A DNA stretch of 64,000 nt, taken from contig JAUZRQ010000009.1 in NCBI GenBank assembly GCA_030950365.1, forward strand, positions 81,501 to 145,500. The letters run 5' to 3'. A program made the translations under genes and the position numbers. A model generated the notes under the pieces. That model worked only from the letters and a program-made list of their open reading frames with translations, was not told the DNA's origin and did not search any database. Of the stretch, positions 51,879 through 60,805 are shown piece after piece. Every line of letters begins with the position of its first letter. The stretch's first letter is position 1. The stretch comes from Candidatus Zhuqueibacterota bacterium (GTDB taxonomy: Bacteria > Zhuqueibacterota > Zhuqueibacteria > Zhuqueibacterales > Geothermadaptataceae).

Positions 51879-53429
51879 TCATGGCCATAGTTGTCCTAAA
51901 CGCGCCATCAGCGCCGCGTACATTTCGATGCCGTCCCACAAATTTTGAATGCGCAAATTCTCATTTTCGGCATGTTGATTGTTGTCGTGATTGACCATTG
52001 GGACCAGAATGACTTCAGAATGCAGGACTTCCTGAAACAGGTACATGGGGATACTGCCTCCGGTGGACGGCAACACCACGATTGGCTCGCCGCGCGCCTC
52101 TTCCAGAATGCGGATGACGGCCTTCGATACCGGCAAATCGAGGGAGGTTCTTGCCGGCGGATAGCCTTTTTCCCAGTGCAGGTAAACCAACTTCGGATAC
52201 TTCCGGCGCGTCTCGAGGTCCGGTGGCTCATGGACGATATGAAAACCCAGTTTGCGGATATGCGCCTCCACTCGCTCGCGCACTTTTTCGGGAGTTTGAT
52301 TCGGGACGAGCCGGAAGCCGACGCTGGCGCGCGCCTCGGTTTGAATGGCATTGCGCGCTTTTTCGCCCACCTGCCCGGAAACGAACCCTTTGAAGTTCAC
52401 CGCCGGCCGCAGGATCAGTTCTTCCAACCGTCTGCCCCGGCCTTCGGTCCAGGCCAGAGCCAGTTCATCTTTCAGATGCTGTTCCAGGTTGGGCGCGGCT
52501 GCAATGGCTTGCTTCTCGGTTTCGGTGAGCGGCCGCACATCATCCATGTAGCCGTCGATGAGCACGCGGCCGTCGATATCGCGCAGGCTGGCGAGCAGAT
52601 GCACGAGCTGCGATATTGGATTGGGGGCCCAGTTGCCGTAATGTCCGCTGTGCAACGGCCGCGCCGCGCCATAGGTGGTGATGTCCACCCCGGTGATGCC
52701 GCGCGCGCCGAAATACACCAGCTTCTTGCCGGTCTGATGCACCGGGCCATCGCACAGTAGCCAGACATCCGCATGCAACAGGTCGCTGTATTTCTCGAGA
52801 AAGGCTCGCATGTGCGGCGATCCGGCCTCTTCCTCGCCTTCCAGAAAAAATTTCAAATTGACCGTGATGGGAATGCGGTTGGTCTTCAGGGCATCGATAG
52901 CGGCCAGTAGCGCAATCAGCGGCGATTTGTCATCACTTGCGGACCGGGCGTACACGCGCAATTCCCCGGGTACGGGATCCGGCAACTCATCCAGGGACAT
53001 TGTCCGGCCGCCCTGCAGCGGCAGCCTGTCCCGAAACACCGGCTGCCAGGGATCGCTGTCCCACTGCGCCGGATTGACCGGCTGTCCGTCATAATGCACG
53101 TATAGCATGACCGTCTTTGTTGCGCCGGGCACGCGCAGCTCACCATACACCGCGGGCGGACTGCCTGGCACAGTCAATAGCCGCGTCTGGATGCTGCGCT
53201 TCCGCATCAGCTCCATGATGAAATCCGCATTGCGCCGGATGTTTGCGCTGTCGCTGGCCACATTGGGGATGTGCAGCCATTCCACGAGCTGGCTTAAAAT
53301 GGCCTTTTCGTGCTGCATGCGGAATTGTCGAATGGCATCGATGCGAAACTGTGCAGAGGCGGTACCTGTTGCGCCGATCAGGACAGCCGTAGTGAATAAT
53401 CGAACCAGCCAAAAGCGGCGATGCATCAT
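51879..53429 (-). CDS. Exported M20 family peptidase
   Basis: 516 residues. Signal peptide FWLVRLFTTAVLIGATGTAS cut near AQ (27). M20 metal-site blocks: VMLYVHYDGQPVNPAQWDSD (His and Asp), YARSASDDKSPLIALLAAID (bridging Asp of DDK), LEGEEEAGSPHMR (catalytic Glu plus ligand) and the terminal MVNHDNNQHAENENLRIQNL (His). It has the insertion seen in dipeptidase-type M20 members (CNDP/DapE-like). ATG 53429 follows GGGAGGAA. It likely releases amino acids from peptides in the periplasm. Confidence 0.94.
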   Translation of the reverse strand: MMHRRFWLVRLFTTAVLIGATGTASAQFRIDAIRQFRMQHEKAILSQLVEWLHIPNVASDSANIRRNADFIMELMRKRSIQTRLLTVPGSPPAVYGELRVPGATKTVMLYVHYDGQPVNPAQWDSDPWQPVFRDRLPLQGGRTMSLDELPDPVPGELRVYARSASDDKSPLIALLAAIDALKTNRIPITVNLKFFLEGEEEAGSPHMRAFLEKYSDLLHADVWLLCDGPVHQTGKKLVYFGARGITGVDITTYGAARPLHSGHYGNWAPNPISQLVHLLASLRDIDGRVLIDGYMDDVRPLTETEKQAIAAAPNLEQHLKDELALAWTEGRGRRLEELILRPAVNFKGFVSGQVGEKARNAIQTEARASVGFRLVPNQTPEKVRERVEAHIRKLGFHIVHEPPDLETRRKYPKLVYLHWEKGYPPARTSLDLPVSKAVIRILEEARGEPIVVLPSTGGSIPMYLFQEVLHSEVILVPMVNHDNNQHAENENLRIQNLWDGIEMYAALMARLGQLWP

Positions 53430-53699
53430 ATCTTCCTCCCTGTTTCAGGTTTTCCCTCAGCATAAACTCTTTTTTTATGCTGAACAACCTTTTTCGAACC
53501 AGCAAAACCAGTGCAGTAAACCGTGAAACCACGGCAGAGGTTTCGGGTTAAATAAAAATAATGGCATGAAATGGTAATAGCTGTTCATCCAGACTTCTCA
53601 ATTCTAATAACTGTTAACTGTCAGATCAATCCGGTGGCCGCCGGATGCCGGAATGATAAGAGCAAATCATGGCGTCATAGCAATTCCGCAGGTGAAATC
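53430..53699. other. Divergent intergenic region
   Basis: Between the M20 and lipoprotein genes. AT-rich near 53555-53620. No regulatory site recognised; a short palindrome CCGGTGGCCGCCGG lies near 53632-53645. Confidence 0.4.
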
Positions 53700-54053
53700 A
53701 TGAAACGCATGCTTGCCGTTTCCGTTGTGTTTCTGCTCCTTGTGGGCTGCGCCGGTTCGCGCCATCATGGCACGGCCGGTAATGTGTTTTTGAAAGTGAA
53801 AAACAATCTCGCCGACGCCGCCCGCATTTACTGGCAACAGCCTTACCAGCGGCCGGTATATCTCGGCAAAGTCAAGCCCGGACGCGAGGGGTCGTTTTTG
53901 CTCAAAGGGCCATTCAGCGCTCGTGGCTTCCGGCTGATTGCCCGCGGCAGTTTTGGTGAAGCCCTCCTCGCCGACCTGCCCGTCGATCTGGACGTCGGAA
54001 AACGGCTGATCTGGGAGCTATCTCGCCATACTTTCTATTGGACAGAACGCTAA
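53700..54053 (+). CDS. Small lipoprotein
   Basis: 117 residues. Lipoprotein signal MKRMLAVSVVFLLLVGCAGS with lipobox LVGC (Cys 17). The mature part is beta-rich and basic: GNVFLKVKNNLADAARIYW, YLGKVKPGREGSFLLKGPFS, then FRLIARGSFGEALLADLPVD. No family recognised; the layout resembles small carboxypeptidase-regulatory-like or transthyretin-like lipoproteins. ATG 53700 lies after CAGGTGAAATC. Probably anchored to the outer membrane. Confidence 0.75.
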   Translation: MKRMLAVSVVFLLLVGCAGSRHHGTAGNVFLKVKNNLADAARIYWQQPYQRPVYLGKVKPGREGSFLLKGPFSARGFRLIARGSFGEALLADLPVDLDVGKRLIWELSRHTFYWTER

Positions 54054-54226
54054 AATTGCTTATATTTCACTCAATTTTGCAACCGGCTTCTGTAAACCAC
54101 AGGACCAATTTTACGGCTTCGATTGATATCCCGTCTGGCATCGACAATCGCCCATTCGGATCATTTTAAGTAGCAACGGCGTCATGCATCATTGTTCGCG
54201 AATTGAAAGGAAAACGGATTGGGATT

Positions 54227-54625
54227 ATGCATCCACAAGGGATTCTCGAAACCTGTATTTATGCTGAGGATTTGCAAGCCGTAGAAGCGTTTTACCGTGA
54301 TGTGATCGGCCTGCAGTTCTTCAGCCGCAAACCTGATCGGCATGTGTTTTTTCGCTGCGGCCAGGCCATGTTTCTAATTTTCAATCCCCGCAAAACCCGG
54401 GTTAGCGGGGATCCAATACCACCGCATGGGGCGCTCGGTGAGGGTCATGTGGCCTTCACCATCCGACCGGAGGACGTAGATCGCTGGCGAGCGCATCTGC
54501 AGGCGCATCACGTGGAGATCGAGAGCGAGGTGCGTTGGCCGTCCGGCGGTTATTCGCTGTATGTGCGTGATCCAGCGGGTAATTCGGTGGAACTGGCCAC
54601 GGCAGACACTTGGGGCACTCATTAA
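54227..54625 (+). CDS. VOC family (glyoxalase-like) protein
   Basis: 132 residues, a single vicinal-oxygen-chelate chain of two beta-alpha-beta-beta-beta units. Visible: ETCIYAEDLQAVEAFYRDVI with GLQFF, GHVAFTIRPEDVDRWRAHLQ (His metal ligand), and YSLYVRDPAGNSVELAT (Asp and terminal Glu ligand). Similar to fosfomycin/dioxygenase-like members, but substrate is not readable. ATG 54227 has a distant AAAGGAAAA; an upstream TTG (54203) is possible. The oligopeptidase gene starts 17 bp after it. Confidence 0.9.
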   Translation: MHPQGILETCIYAEDLQAVEAFYRDVIGLQFFSRKPDRHVFFRCGQAMFLIFNPRKTRVSGDPIPPHGALGEGHVAFTIRPEDVDRWRAHLQAHHVEIESEVRWPSGGYSLYVRDPAGNSVELATADTWGTH

Positions 54626-54642
54626 TCGACAGGAGTGATACC

Positions 54643-56433
54643 TTGGAAAAAGCCAAAGGCATTGTCTGGGATTTAAGCGATCTGTATCCCGATGCGGACG
54701 AGACCCGCATCGAGAAGGACATGCAGGAAGCGCTGGAACTGGCACGAGATTTTCGTACTCGCTATTATGGTAAAATCAAGGCGGCCGATTGCGATGCCGC
54801 CCGGCTGCGCGCGGCGTTGCAGGATTACGAAGCCATGCTGGAAAAAATCTACCGGCCCTACGTGATGGCCAGCCTGCTTTTCTCCGCCGATGGCCAGAAC
54901 GATCACTACAAAGCCCTGCTGGCCAAAGCCCAGGATATCAACAGCCGCATCGAAAACGAGACCCTGTTTTTCGGGCTGGAAATTCAGCGCATGCCCGAAA
55001 AGCAGGCAAAAGCTATTATTGGCGATCCGCAGATCGGGCATTACCGACATTTCATTGAGTCCGAGCGGCTGTTCACTCCCTATACCCTATCCGAAAAAGA
55101 AGAACAGATTATCAACCGAAAAAACCTATCCGGGCGCACCGCCTTTGTGAATCTGTTCGATGAGTTTACCTCGTCGTTCCTGTGGGAAATCGAAATCGAT
55201 GGCGAGAAAAAAACGCTTACCGATAGCGAGTTGCGTCAGCTCATGCGGCATCCGGATGCCGAGCTACGCTACCGGGTGAAAAAGGCGCACGACGGCAAAT
55301 ACGGCGATAATGCTATAATCTTCACCAATATTTTTGGTAATATCATAAAGGACCATGCCACTGAAATGGAGCTGCGCGGCTACGACGATCCCATGCAGCC
55401 ATCGTACCTGCGCAACAAGGTGTCAGCCGAAGTTGTGGAAACCATGATGCGCGTCACCATGGATCATTATTCGTTGGCGCGAAAATACTATGAATTGAAA
55501 GCCCGTGTGTTGGGCGCGAAGAAGCTCAAAGGTAGCGATCTGTACGCTCCTGTAGCGAAATCACAGTGGACCATCCCTTTTGATGAGGGTCGCAAGCTGG
55601 TGCTGGATAGCTTCAGCGATTTTTCACCGGAATTTGCCGGGTTGCTTGAGCAAGCATTTAGTAAGCGCTGGATCGACGCTGAGGTACGGCCGGGCAAACG
55701 AGGTGGCGCTTTTTGTCACGGCGTTACGCCATCGACGCATCCGTACGTTCTGGTGAATTACGTGGATAATCTCGATAGCGTATATACTTTAGCACACGAG
55801 TTGGGCCACGCGCTGCACGATGTGCTGGCTGGGGAGCAGCAGACGTTGCTCACCTACCATCCCCCGTTGGTGTTGGCGGAAACCGCCTCGGTCTTCGCCG
55901 AAATGCTACTGACGCGGAAATTGCTGAATATGGAACTGGATCGCGAAACCCGCATGCAAATTTTGGCTTCCAAGCTCGAGGACTTTTTGGGCACTATTTC
56001 GCGGCAAACCATGTACACCTTGTTTGAACGCGATGCGCACCTGGAAGGCGGCCAGCGCCGGCTGGCTGCTGATGAACTGTGCAACATGTGGATCAAACGC
56101 CGTAACGAGATGTACGGCGACGTTGTGGATTTTCTGCCTGAGGAACGTTGGTTCTGGTCGGTCATTCCCCATTTCATTCACACGCGGTTCTATTGTTATG
56201 CCTATACCTTTGGCGCGCTGCTCGTGCTGGCGCTGTACCACCAGTACGAGCAGGAGGGCACGGCCTTCCTACCGAAATACCGCCGGCTGCTGTCCGCCGG
56301 TGATTCGGACTGGCCGGAGAAGCTGGTCGCCGATGTGGGATTGGATTTCCGTTCAGAATCGTTCTGGCAGGCCGGTTTTCGTGTCGTCGATTCGTTGCTG
56401 AATGAGTTTGAAGATGCGGTGCGGTGGGCCTAA
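54643..56433 (+). CDS. M3 family oligoendopeptidase (PepF-like)
   Basis: 596 residues, cytoplasmic zinc peptidase that trims peptides. The start is set at TTG 54643, with AGGAG 7 nt upstream and the family start LEKAKGIVWDLSDLYPDADE; no ATG fits. N-terminal helical domain about 1-200; catalytic domain with HELGHALHD (HExxH) and the third zinc ligand Glu in LAETASVFAEMLLTRKLLNM. C-terminal FYCYAYTFGALLVLALYHQY matches oligoendopeptidase F. Likely one transcript with the VOC gene. Confidence 0.94.
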   Translation: MEKAKGIVWDLSDLYPDADETRIEKDMQEALELARDFRTRYYGKIKAADCDAARLRAALQDYEAMLEKIYRPYVMASLLFSADGQNDHYKALLAKAQDINSRIENETLFFGLEIQRMPEKQAKAIIGDPQIGHYRHFIESERLFTPYTLSEKEEQIINRKNLSGRTAFVNLFDEFTSSFLWEIEIDGEKKTLTDSELRQLMRHPDAELRYRVKKAHDGKYGDNAIIFTNIFGNIIKDHATEMELRGYDDPMQPSYLRNKVSAEVVETMMRVTMDHYSLARKYYELKARVLGAKKLKGSDLYAPVAKSQWTIPFDEGRKLVLDSFSDFSPEFAGLLEQAFSKRWIDAEVRPGKRGGAFCHGVTPSTHPYVLVNYVDNLDSVYTLAHELGHALHDVLAGEQQTLLTYHPPLVLAETASVFAEMLLTRKLLNMELDRETRMQILASKLEDFLGTISRQTMYTLFERDAHLEGGQRRLAADELCNMWIKRRNEMYGDVVDFLPEERWFWSVIPHFIHTRFYCYAYTFGALLVLALYHQYEQEGTAFLPKYRRLLSAGDSDWPEKLVADVGLDFRSESFWQAGFRVVDSLLNEFEDAVRWA

Positions 56434-56471
56434 AAAAAACCATTGTGTTCGCCCCCTTCGATAATTAGGAG

Positions 56472-56936
56472 TTACCCCCCTTTTTTGAACTGCTGCGCCC
56501 ACTGCATAAAGACTTCAGCTATGGAATCCTTATCCAGTTTACCGCTGTCGAGTTCCTTAATCTTTTCTTCAAACTCCTGTTTAAAATTTTCAACCAAAGT
56601 ACGAAGCTCTTCGTTCTCCTGCTCTATTTCCATTAAGTTGGTCTCCAGCTCCTCCTTTAGCTCCTTATCGAGCCGTTCGATCTTCTCTTCCATAGCAGCT
56701 AGGCGTGATTCGGTTTTGCGAATGAGCTCCCGCACGCCCGACTCCATTCGGTTGATCTTGACCTCCCAGCGCTGAACCAGATCGCCGAGCAGAATATTGC
56801 GGATATGAATAATCCCTTCTGCCGGGTTCATGTTGACACCCGACCGCGAATTTGAAGAGCTCTCGTTGTTATTGGGGGTAGCCACCTGTGATTTTTCATC
56901 CATGATCTTTTGTTCCCCATTCTGTTTTTTTGCCAT
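56472..56936 (-). CDS. Coiled-coil protein, unknown
   Basis: 154 residues from ATG 56936; longer open frame upstream (to 57101) has no coding support. Residues 1-40 are polar (Asn/Ser-rich, ATPNNNESSSNSRSGVN). Residues about 60-140 form a heptad-rich coiled coil (IRKTESRLAAMEEKIERLDK, ELKEELETNLMEIEQENEEL). The C-terminus (SIAEVFMQWAQQFKKGG) is a short helix. No transmembrane segment. No family recognised; it may be a scaffold or stress protein. It lies downstream of the anti-sigma gene on the same strand, after a 293-bp gap. Confidence 0.7.
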   Translation of the reverse strand: MAKKQNGEQKIMDEKSQVATPNNNESSSNSRSGVNMNPAEGIIHIRNILLGDLVQRWEVKINRMESGVRELIRKTESRLAAMEEKIERLDKELKEELETNLMEIEQENEELRTLVENFKQEFEEKIKELDSGKLDKDSIAEVFMQWAQQFKKGG

Positions 56937-57229
56937 TATTTCGCCCCAAGTCACTATATGAACACCTATTGGATTTTCCAGGGATGTATTATGATGTTTG
57001 CGGATTAGCAGCAAGGGAGAGGCGAAACCATTCGGGTCGGATGGATAGGAACAATAAAAGAACCGAGATCGTCCTGATCTGTTGCGAAACGATTTCCGCA
57101 ATCAATTGCCTGACTCCCTTCGACAAATCAGAAAATCGCTTTAAAAATTAGCTTTTTAAGTATGAATACCGCCCAATCGTGAAAGCGCGTAAAGAATTTT
57201 GGAAAATTGTGACAGTTGGCACAGTTGAC
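56937..57229. other. Gap between anti-sigma and coiled-coil genes
   Basis: Contains an inverted repeat TGTGACAGTTGGCACA near 57207-57222, 6 bp of symmetry around a 4-base spacer, of similar style to the palindromes at 31718 and 31839 but with a different spacer. No gene. Confidence 0.4.
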
Positions 57230-58000
57230 TCAATCAAACAAAATCTCCATACGTTGTAGGACGTACAGGGCTTGCGATTTGAACGGCCCGCCTTTTTTTA
57301 CCACCTGTTGAAGATGATTCTCAGCCCGTTGGCGATCCCCGAGGCGCAAATACGCATTGGCCAGATACCAGAGCAGCCTGCCTTCATCTTCGGGCACCAC
57401 CAACGCCAGCGCCTTTTGCAGGTGAATCACCGCTTTTTCAGGCTGCTTCTCGAACAAATAGGCCAGGCCGAGCAAATTCTCCGCCTGAAACAGGTCTGAT
57501 TCAGGCAACCTCGCCAGCCGGTCTTCGATATCCAGAATCACCCGGTCAAATTCTCCCGCTTCAAACCGTCTGAACGGCTCGACCAGTTCGCCGCGGGTGG
57601 GGGGCGTTTCCTGCAGGAGCACCTCATCCGGAGTCAGCGAAAATAGCAGTTTCATCTTTGTTTCCGGCTGATTCGCCCACCAGATGAACGGCAGAATCAT
57701 CAAAAACAGGGTACCAGAAATAATTACCACAAGCCGCCAGTTGACATGCGAAAACATCCCCTGCCGCTCATACAGCCGCGACAGCAGCGCGATGTCGCCC
57801 TCGCTCCATCCAGCCTTGCGAGCTGCTTTTTGTAGCTTCTTGAGCATGGCCTCGCTTTCTTTAAGTTGCTGACGGCAGGCCTGGCAGGATTTGATATGGA
57901 CGGCAAACGCTTCTTTTTCTCGTCGCTTCATCCCGCCCATCAAATAGCGTTCTACCAGCTCGTGCCGGTTGTCATCGCGGCATACAATGTTTCTTGCCAT
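57230..58000 (-). CDS. Zinc-finger anti-sigma-like protein fused to TPRs
   Basis: 256 residues. N-terminal putative zinc finger (zf-HC2) with AVHIKSCQACRQQLKE (HxxxCxxC), preceded by LVERYLMGGMKRREKEAF as in anti-sigma factors. A membrane helix at about 91-110 (LVVIISGTLFLMILPFIWWA). The outer part (about 145-256) has TPR-like repeats (ENLLGLAYLFEKQPEKAVIH, GRLLWYLANAYLRLGDRQRA). No sigma factor gene is adjacent. It probably senses envelope state; ATG 58000 lies after CATGG-type GGACC. Confidence 0.82.
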   Translation of the reverse strand: MARNIVCRDDNRHELVERYLMGGMKRREKEAFAVHIKSCQACRQQLKESEAMLKKLQKAARKAGWSEGDIALLSRLYERQGMFSHVNWRLVVIISGTLFLMILPFIWWANQPETKMKLLFSLTPDEVLLQETPPTRGELVEPFRRFEAGEFDRVILDIEDRLARLPESDLFQAENLLGLAYLFEKQPEKAVIHLQKALALVVPEDEGRLLWYLANAYLRLGDRQRAENHLQQVVKKGGPFKSQALYVLQRMEILFD

Positions 58001-58059
58001 GGTCCAGTTTGGTGTTATGAGTTGGATTCCCTAATTGCTTTTGGCTACGACACCTGCCA

Positions 58060-59133
58060 TTAATCTTCTTTGGCTCTGGCTGGCTTTTCCGAAAACACGC
58101 GCGTTTCACCATGCATCATCACAACAAGCTGCTCGCGCTCGATGCCCAGCGAATCGGCAGCGCGCATTAACGCACGTGGTGGGGCGTCCAGCGGTTCGTC
58201 GGCCAGATCGAAGGTGCCCCAGTGAATGGCCAGAAAATATCGCGCGCCCACGTCGAGAAATGCCTGCGCGGCCTCCGCCGTGTTCATATGCACCGGCCGC
58301 ATAAACCAGCGTGGCAAGTACGCCCCGATGGGCAGCAGCGCCACATCAAACGGCCCAAACCGCCGGCCGATTTCCACAAATTCCGGAAAATAGCCAGTAT
58401 CGCCGGCGAAATACACCCGCCGCGTCGGTCCCAGGATGGCCCAGCCGCACCAGAGATCGCGGTTAGTATCGTTCAGGCTCCGTCCGGAAAAATGCTGCGA
58501 TGGCACGCAGACGAAGGTCAATCCATTCAACTCATGCCGTTGCCACCAGTCCAGTTCCACGATGTTTTCTTCGCGGATGCCCCAGCGCCGTAACCAGCGC
58601 TTCACCCCCAGCGCCACGAAATATATCGGTCCGTTGCCGAGCTTGCGAATGGTGTCGCGATCGAGGTGGTCGTAATGATTGTGCGAAATCACCACCGCAT
58701 CGATGGGCGGCAGGTCCTCCAGTCTCGGAAAAGGCGGCACGTAGCGTTTGGGGCCGGCCCAGCTTACCGGCGAGCAGCGTTCACTCCATATGGGATCGGT
58801 CAGAATCGTGTGGCCGTCGATTTGCACCACGGCGGTGGCATGGCCCACCCAGGTAATGACCAGAGACTGGCGGTGACCTTTCAGCGCGCGGCCATCATTT
58901 TCCACCCATTTCATATCGTACGTCTTCGGCTTTTGCGGAGATCGGCCGCGCAACCGTTGCCATTGCCATTTTAAAAAGTCGAGAAAGCCGTGGCGCTGAA
59001 ATCCCGGCCAGGGATTGCGGAAACCCTCGCGCGTATGATGGGCTTTTTCTTGTTGTGGCTCTACTGCTGGCGAGCTGGTCAAACTCGCGGCCAGCACCAG
59101 GGTAATGAGCCAGATGCTCATGACGGCAACCAT
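58060..59133 (-). CDS. MBL-fold hydrolase, NAPE-PLD/UlaG-like
   Basis: 357 residues. N-terminal signal or anchor (MSIWLITLVLAASLTSSPAV from residue 5). Metallo-beta-lactamase fold with VISHNHYDHLD (HxHxDH), GHATAVVQIDGHTILTDPIW, PSQHFSGRSLNDTNRDLWC (His), VYFAGDTGYFPEF (Asp) and LAIHWGTFDLADEPLD (His). Layout matches bacterial N-acyl-phosphatidylethanolamine phospholipase D-like proteins, so lipid phosphodiester hydrolysis is possible. Only 3 bp separate it from the upstream metallophosphoesterase gene. Confidence 0.93.
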   Translation of the reverse strand: MVAVMSIWLITLVLAASLTSSPAVEPQQEKAHHTREGFRNPWPGFQRHGFLDFLKWQWQRLRGRSPQKPKTYDMKWVENDGRALKGHRQSLVITWVGHATAVVQIDGHTILTDPIWSERCSPVSWAGPKRYVPPFPRLEDLPPIDAVVISHNHYDHLDRDTIRKLGNGPIYFVALGVKRWLRRWGIREENIVELDWWQRHELNGLTFVCVPSQHFSGRSLNDTNRDLWCGWAILGPTRRVYFAGDTGYFPEFVEIGRRFGPFDVALLPIGAYLPRWFMRPVHMNTAEAAQAFLDVGARYFLAIHWGTFDLADEPLDAPPRALMRAADSLGIEREQLVVMMHGETRVFSEKPARAKED

Positions 59134-59136
59134 AAA

Positions 59137-60384
59137 TTAACCAACCGCGTGGGTATTACGGCGGCGCAGACGAATGGCGGTGATCTCCGGTGGCACGCCG
59201 ATGCGCAGCGGCAGTCCCACCGTGCCCAGCCCGCGGTTGACGTACAGCAACTGCCCGTTGTGACCATACAGGCCGGCCACGTAAGGAGACACCATGCGCG
59301 CAAAGCTGATCTGCGTGTTCGGAATGCCGATCTGTCCGCCATGCGTGTGCCCGGACAGGGTCAGGTGCATGCCGTATTTCCGACAGGCTGGCCAGAGCTG
59401 TGGCTGGTGACTCAGGCAAATTTTGAACACGCCGGCTGGCAGTCCGCGTATGGCCTGCGCCGGATCTGGACCGCGATCGTTCCCCCACCGCGGCGCCCAG
59501 CGGTCATCCAACCCCACAATGGCGATGCGCTCACCCGCATTTTCGATAATCGCGTGCGTATTGCGCAGTAGCGGTAGTCGGGCCTCAGCCAGTCCCTGCT
59601 CCACCGCGTGCACGTTTGCGTAATAATCGTGATTGCCCAGCGTGGCAAACGTCCCAAGCGGCGCATTCAGGTCCCGTAACGCCGCCACGAAATCCGGCAC
59701 CTGATCCGGATGCGAATCGGCGAAGTCCCCGGTGAGTACGAACAGGTCCGGGTTGAGGCCCTCGGCCATCTCGCGGATGCGCTGCAACTGGTCGCGCGAC
59801 ATGTACGGACCGGCGTGAAAATCGGATAGCTGCACGATGAGCATGCCATCGAACGTCGGAGGCAGGTCCGGCAGGCTCAACTCGATACGTTCGATCACCG
59901 GCAGGCCGCGCGCCATCGAGAAGCCACCAAACGTTCCGAATGCTGCCATGCCACTGAAACCGGTCACGGCTTTTTTCAGAAACCGCCGCCGGTTGAGACG
60001 CGCCTGAACACGTTCGGGATTGCGCCGTGATTTTAAAATGGGCCTGGATGTTCGTGTTGTGCGCCAGCGTTCGTACAATCGGTGTAGGGCCTGGATGGCG
60101 TATAGGTATGTTGTGAAGACGAAACTCAAACTGAGGAAAAGGCTGGTGTAGGTTTTGAGGAGAAATGGCTGTTTGCCCAACCAGCCAGCGAAAACATACA
60201 CCATGCTCAGCGCCACCGGCATATTGGCTGTCAGCAGGACTGCCAGCCAGCGGCGCGCGGCCCGATTGCCCGGGGCATACAGCGATTTCACCACACGGTA
60301 TAAAAGATATTGAATCAGCAAAACAATGGTCAGTCCAGAAACGGCATATGTATAGTAAAGCCAGATCGGTATGGGGATGTTCAC
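59137..60384 (-). CDS. Membrane metallophosphoesterase (YkuE/YaeI-like)
   Basis: 415 residues from GTG 60384, which has GAGGTGA upstream; a TTG at 60414 would add 10 residues. Three N-terminal membrane helices (about 8-30, 46-70, 76-97), then an Arg-rich Tat-like segment (LNRRRFLKKAVTGFSGMAAF, residues about 130-150) before the enzyme. Metal-binding blocks: VQLSDFHAGP, LTGDFADSHP, LGNHDYYAN, CLSHQP and LSGHTHGGQIGIP, closing with NRGLGTVGLPLRIGVPPEIT, the usual end of UDP-diacylglucosamine/YkuE-type enzymes. Likely acts at the outer face of the inner membrane on a lipid or nucleotide phosphate. First gene of a minus-strand set. Confidence 0.92.
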   Translation of the reverse strand: MNIPIPIWLYYTYAVSGLTIVLLIQYLLYRVVKSLYAPGNRAARRWLAVLLTANMPVALSMVYVFAGWLGKQPFLLKTYTSLFLSLSFVFTTYLYAIQALHRLYERWRTTRTSRPILKSRRNPERVQARLNRRRFLKKAVTGFSGMAAFGTFGGFSMARGLPVIERIELSLPDLPPTFDGMLIVQLSDFHAGPYMSRDQLQRIREMAEGLNPDLFVLTGDFADSHPDQVPDFVAALRDLNAPLGTFATLGNHDYYANVHAVEQGLAEARLPLLRNTHAIIENAGERIAIVGLDDRWAPRWGNDRGPDPAQAIRGLPAGVFKICLSHQPQLWPACRKYGMHLTLSGHTHGGQIGIPNTQISFARMVSPYVAGLYGHNGQLLYVNRGLGTVGLPLRIGVPPEITAIRLRRRNTHAVG

Positions 60385-60677
60385 CTTGAATTCACCTCGT
60401 CCCTGTTGCTTCAAATCCTGAAGTGGCTGTCAATATACAGAATTCCGACTCCGAAATCAACATCAGCCCTGATTTTTTATCCGCTGGTTTGAAAAATGCT
60501 TGAATTTCATGCGAATGTTTTCTATGATACGGAGCATCCGGGGCTGAAATCACGACATTGCAATGCATTGCGCTCCTGAGGCGAGCTATTCTATAAAATA
60601 ATAGCTTGCATGAAAACGTTAGAGCCACGGATTTCCGCGGATCGGACACGGATGATGATGAGAGCGCAGATTGCGTT

Positions 60678-60708
60678 CCTCCTTCCCAAGTTAAACTTGG
60701 GAAGGAGG
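60678..60708. repeat. Near-perfect 31-bp palindrome
   Basis: CCTCCTTCCCAAGTT pairs with AACTTGGGAAGGAGG around a single A. It lacks a clean T-run and is not at a gene end in the plus direction. It may be the bare hairpin of a REP-like element. Confidence 0.65.
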
Positions 60709-60752
60709 AAAGTAGATTTCAGCGATACTGTCAGTTTTAAATTTGATTTGTC

Positions 60753-60805
60753 ATTCCGGTTTTTTCGTCATTCCACGTACGTGGAATGGCGAAAAATATC
60801 GGAAT
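60753..60805. repeat. Dispersed palindromic repeat, copy D
   Basis: ATTCCGG..TCATTCCAC and GTGGAATGGCGAAAAATATC then GGAAT fold onto each other around CACGTACGTG. Same family as 1861-1906, 9924-9978 and 46749-46794. Confidence 0.7.
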
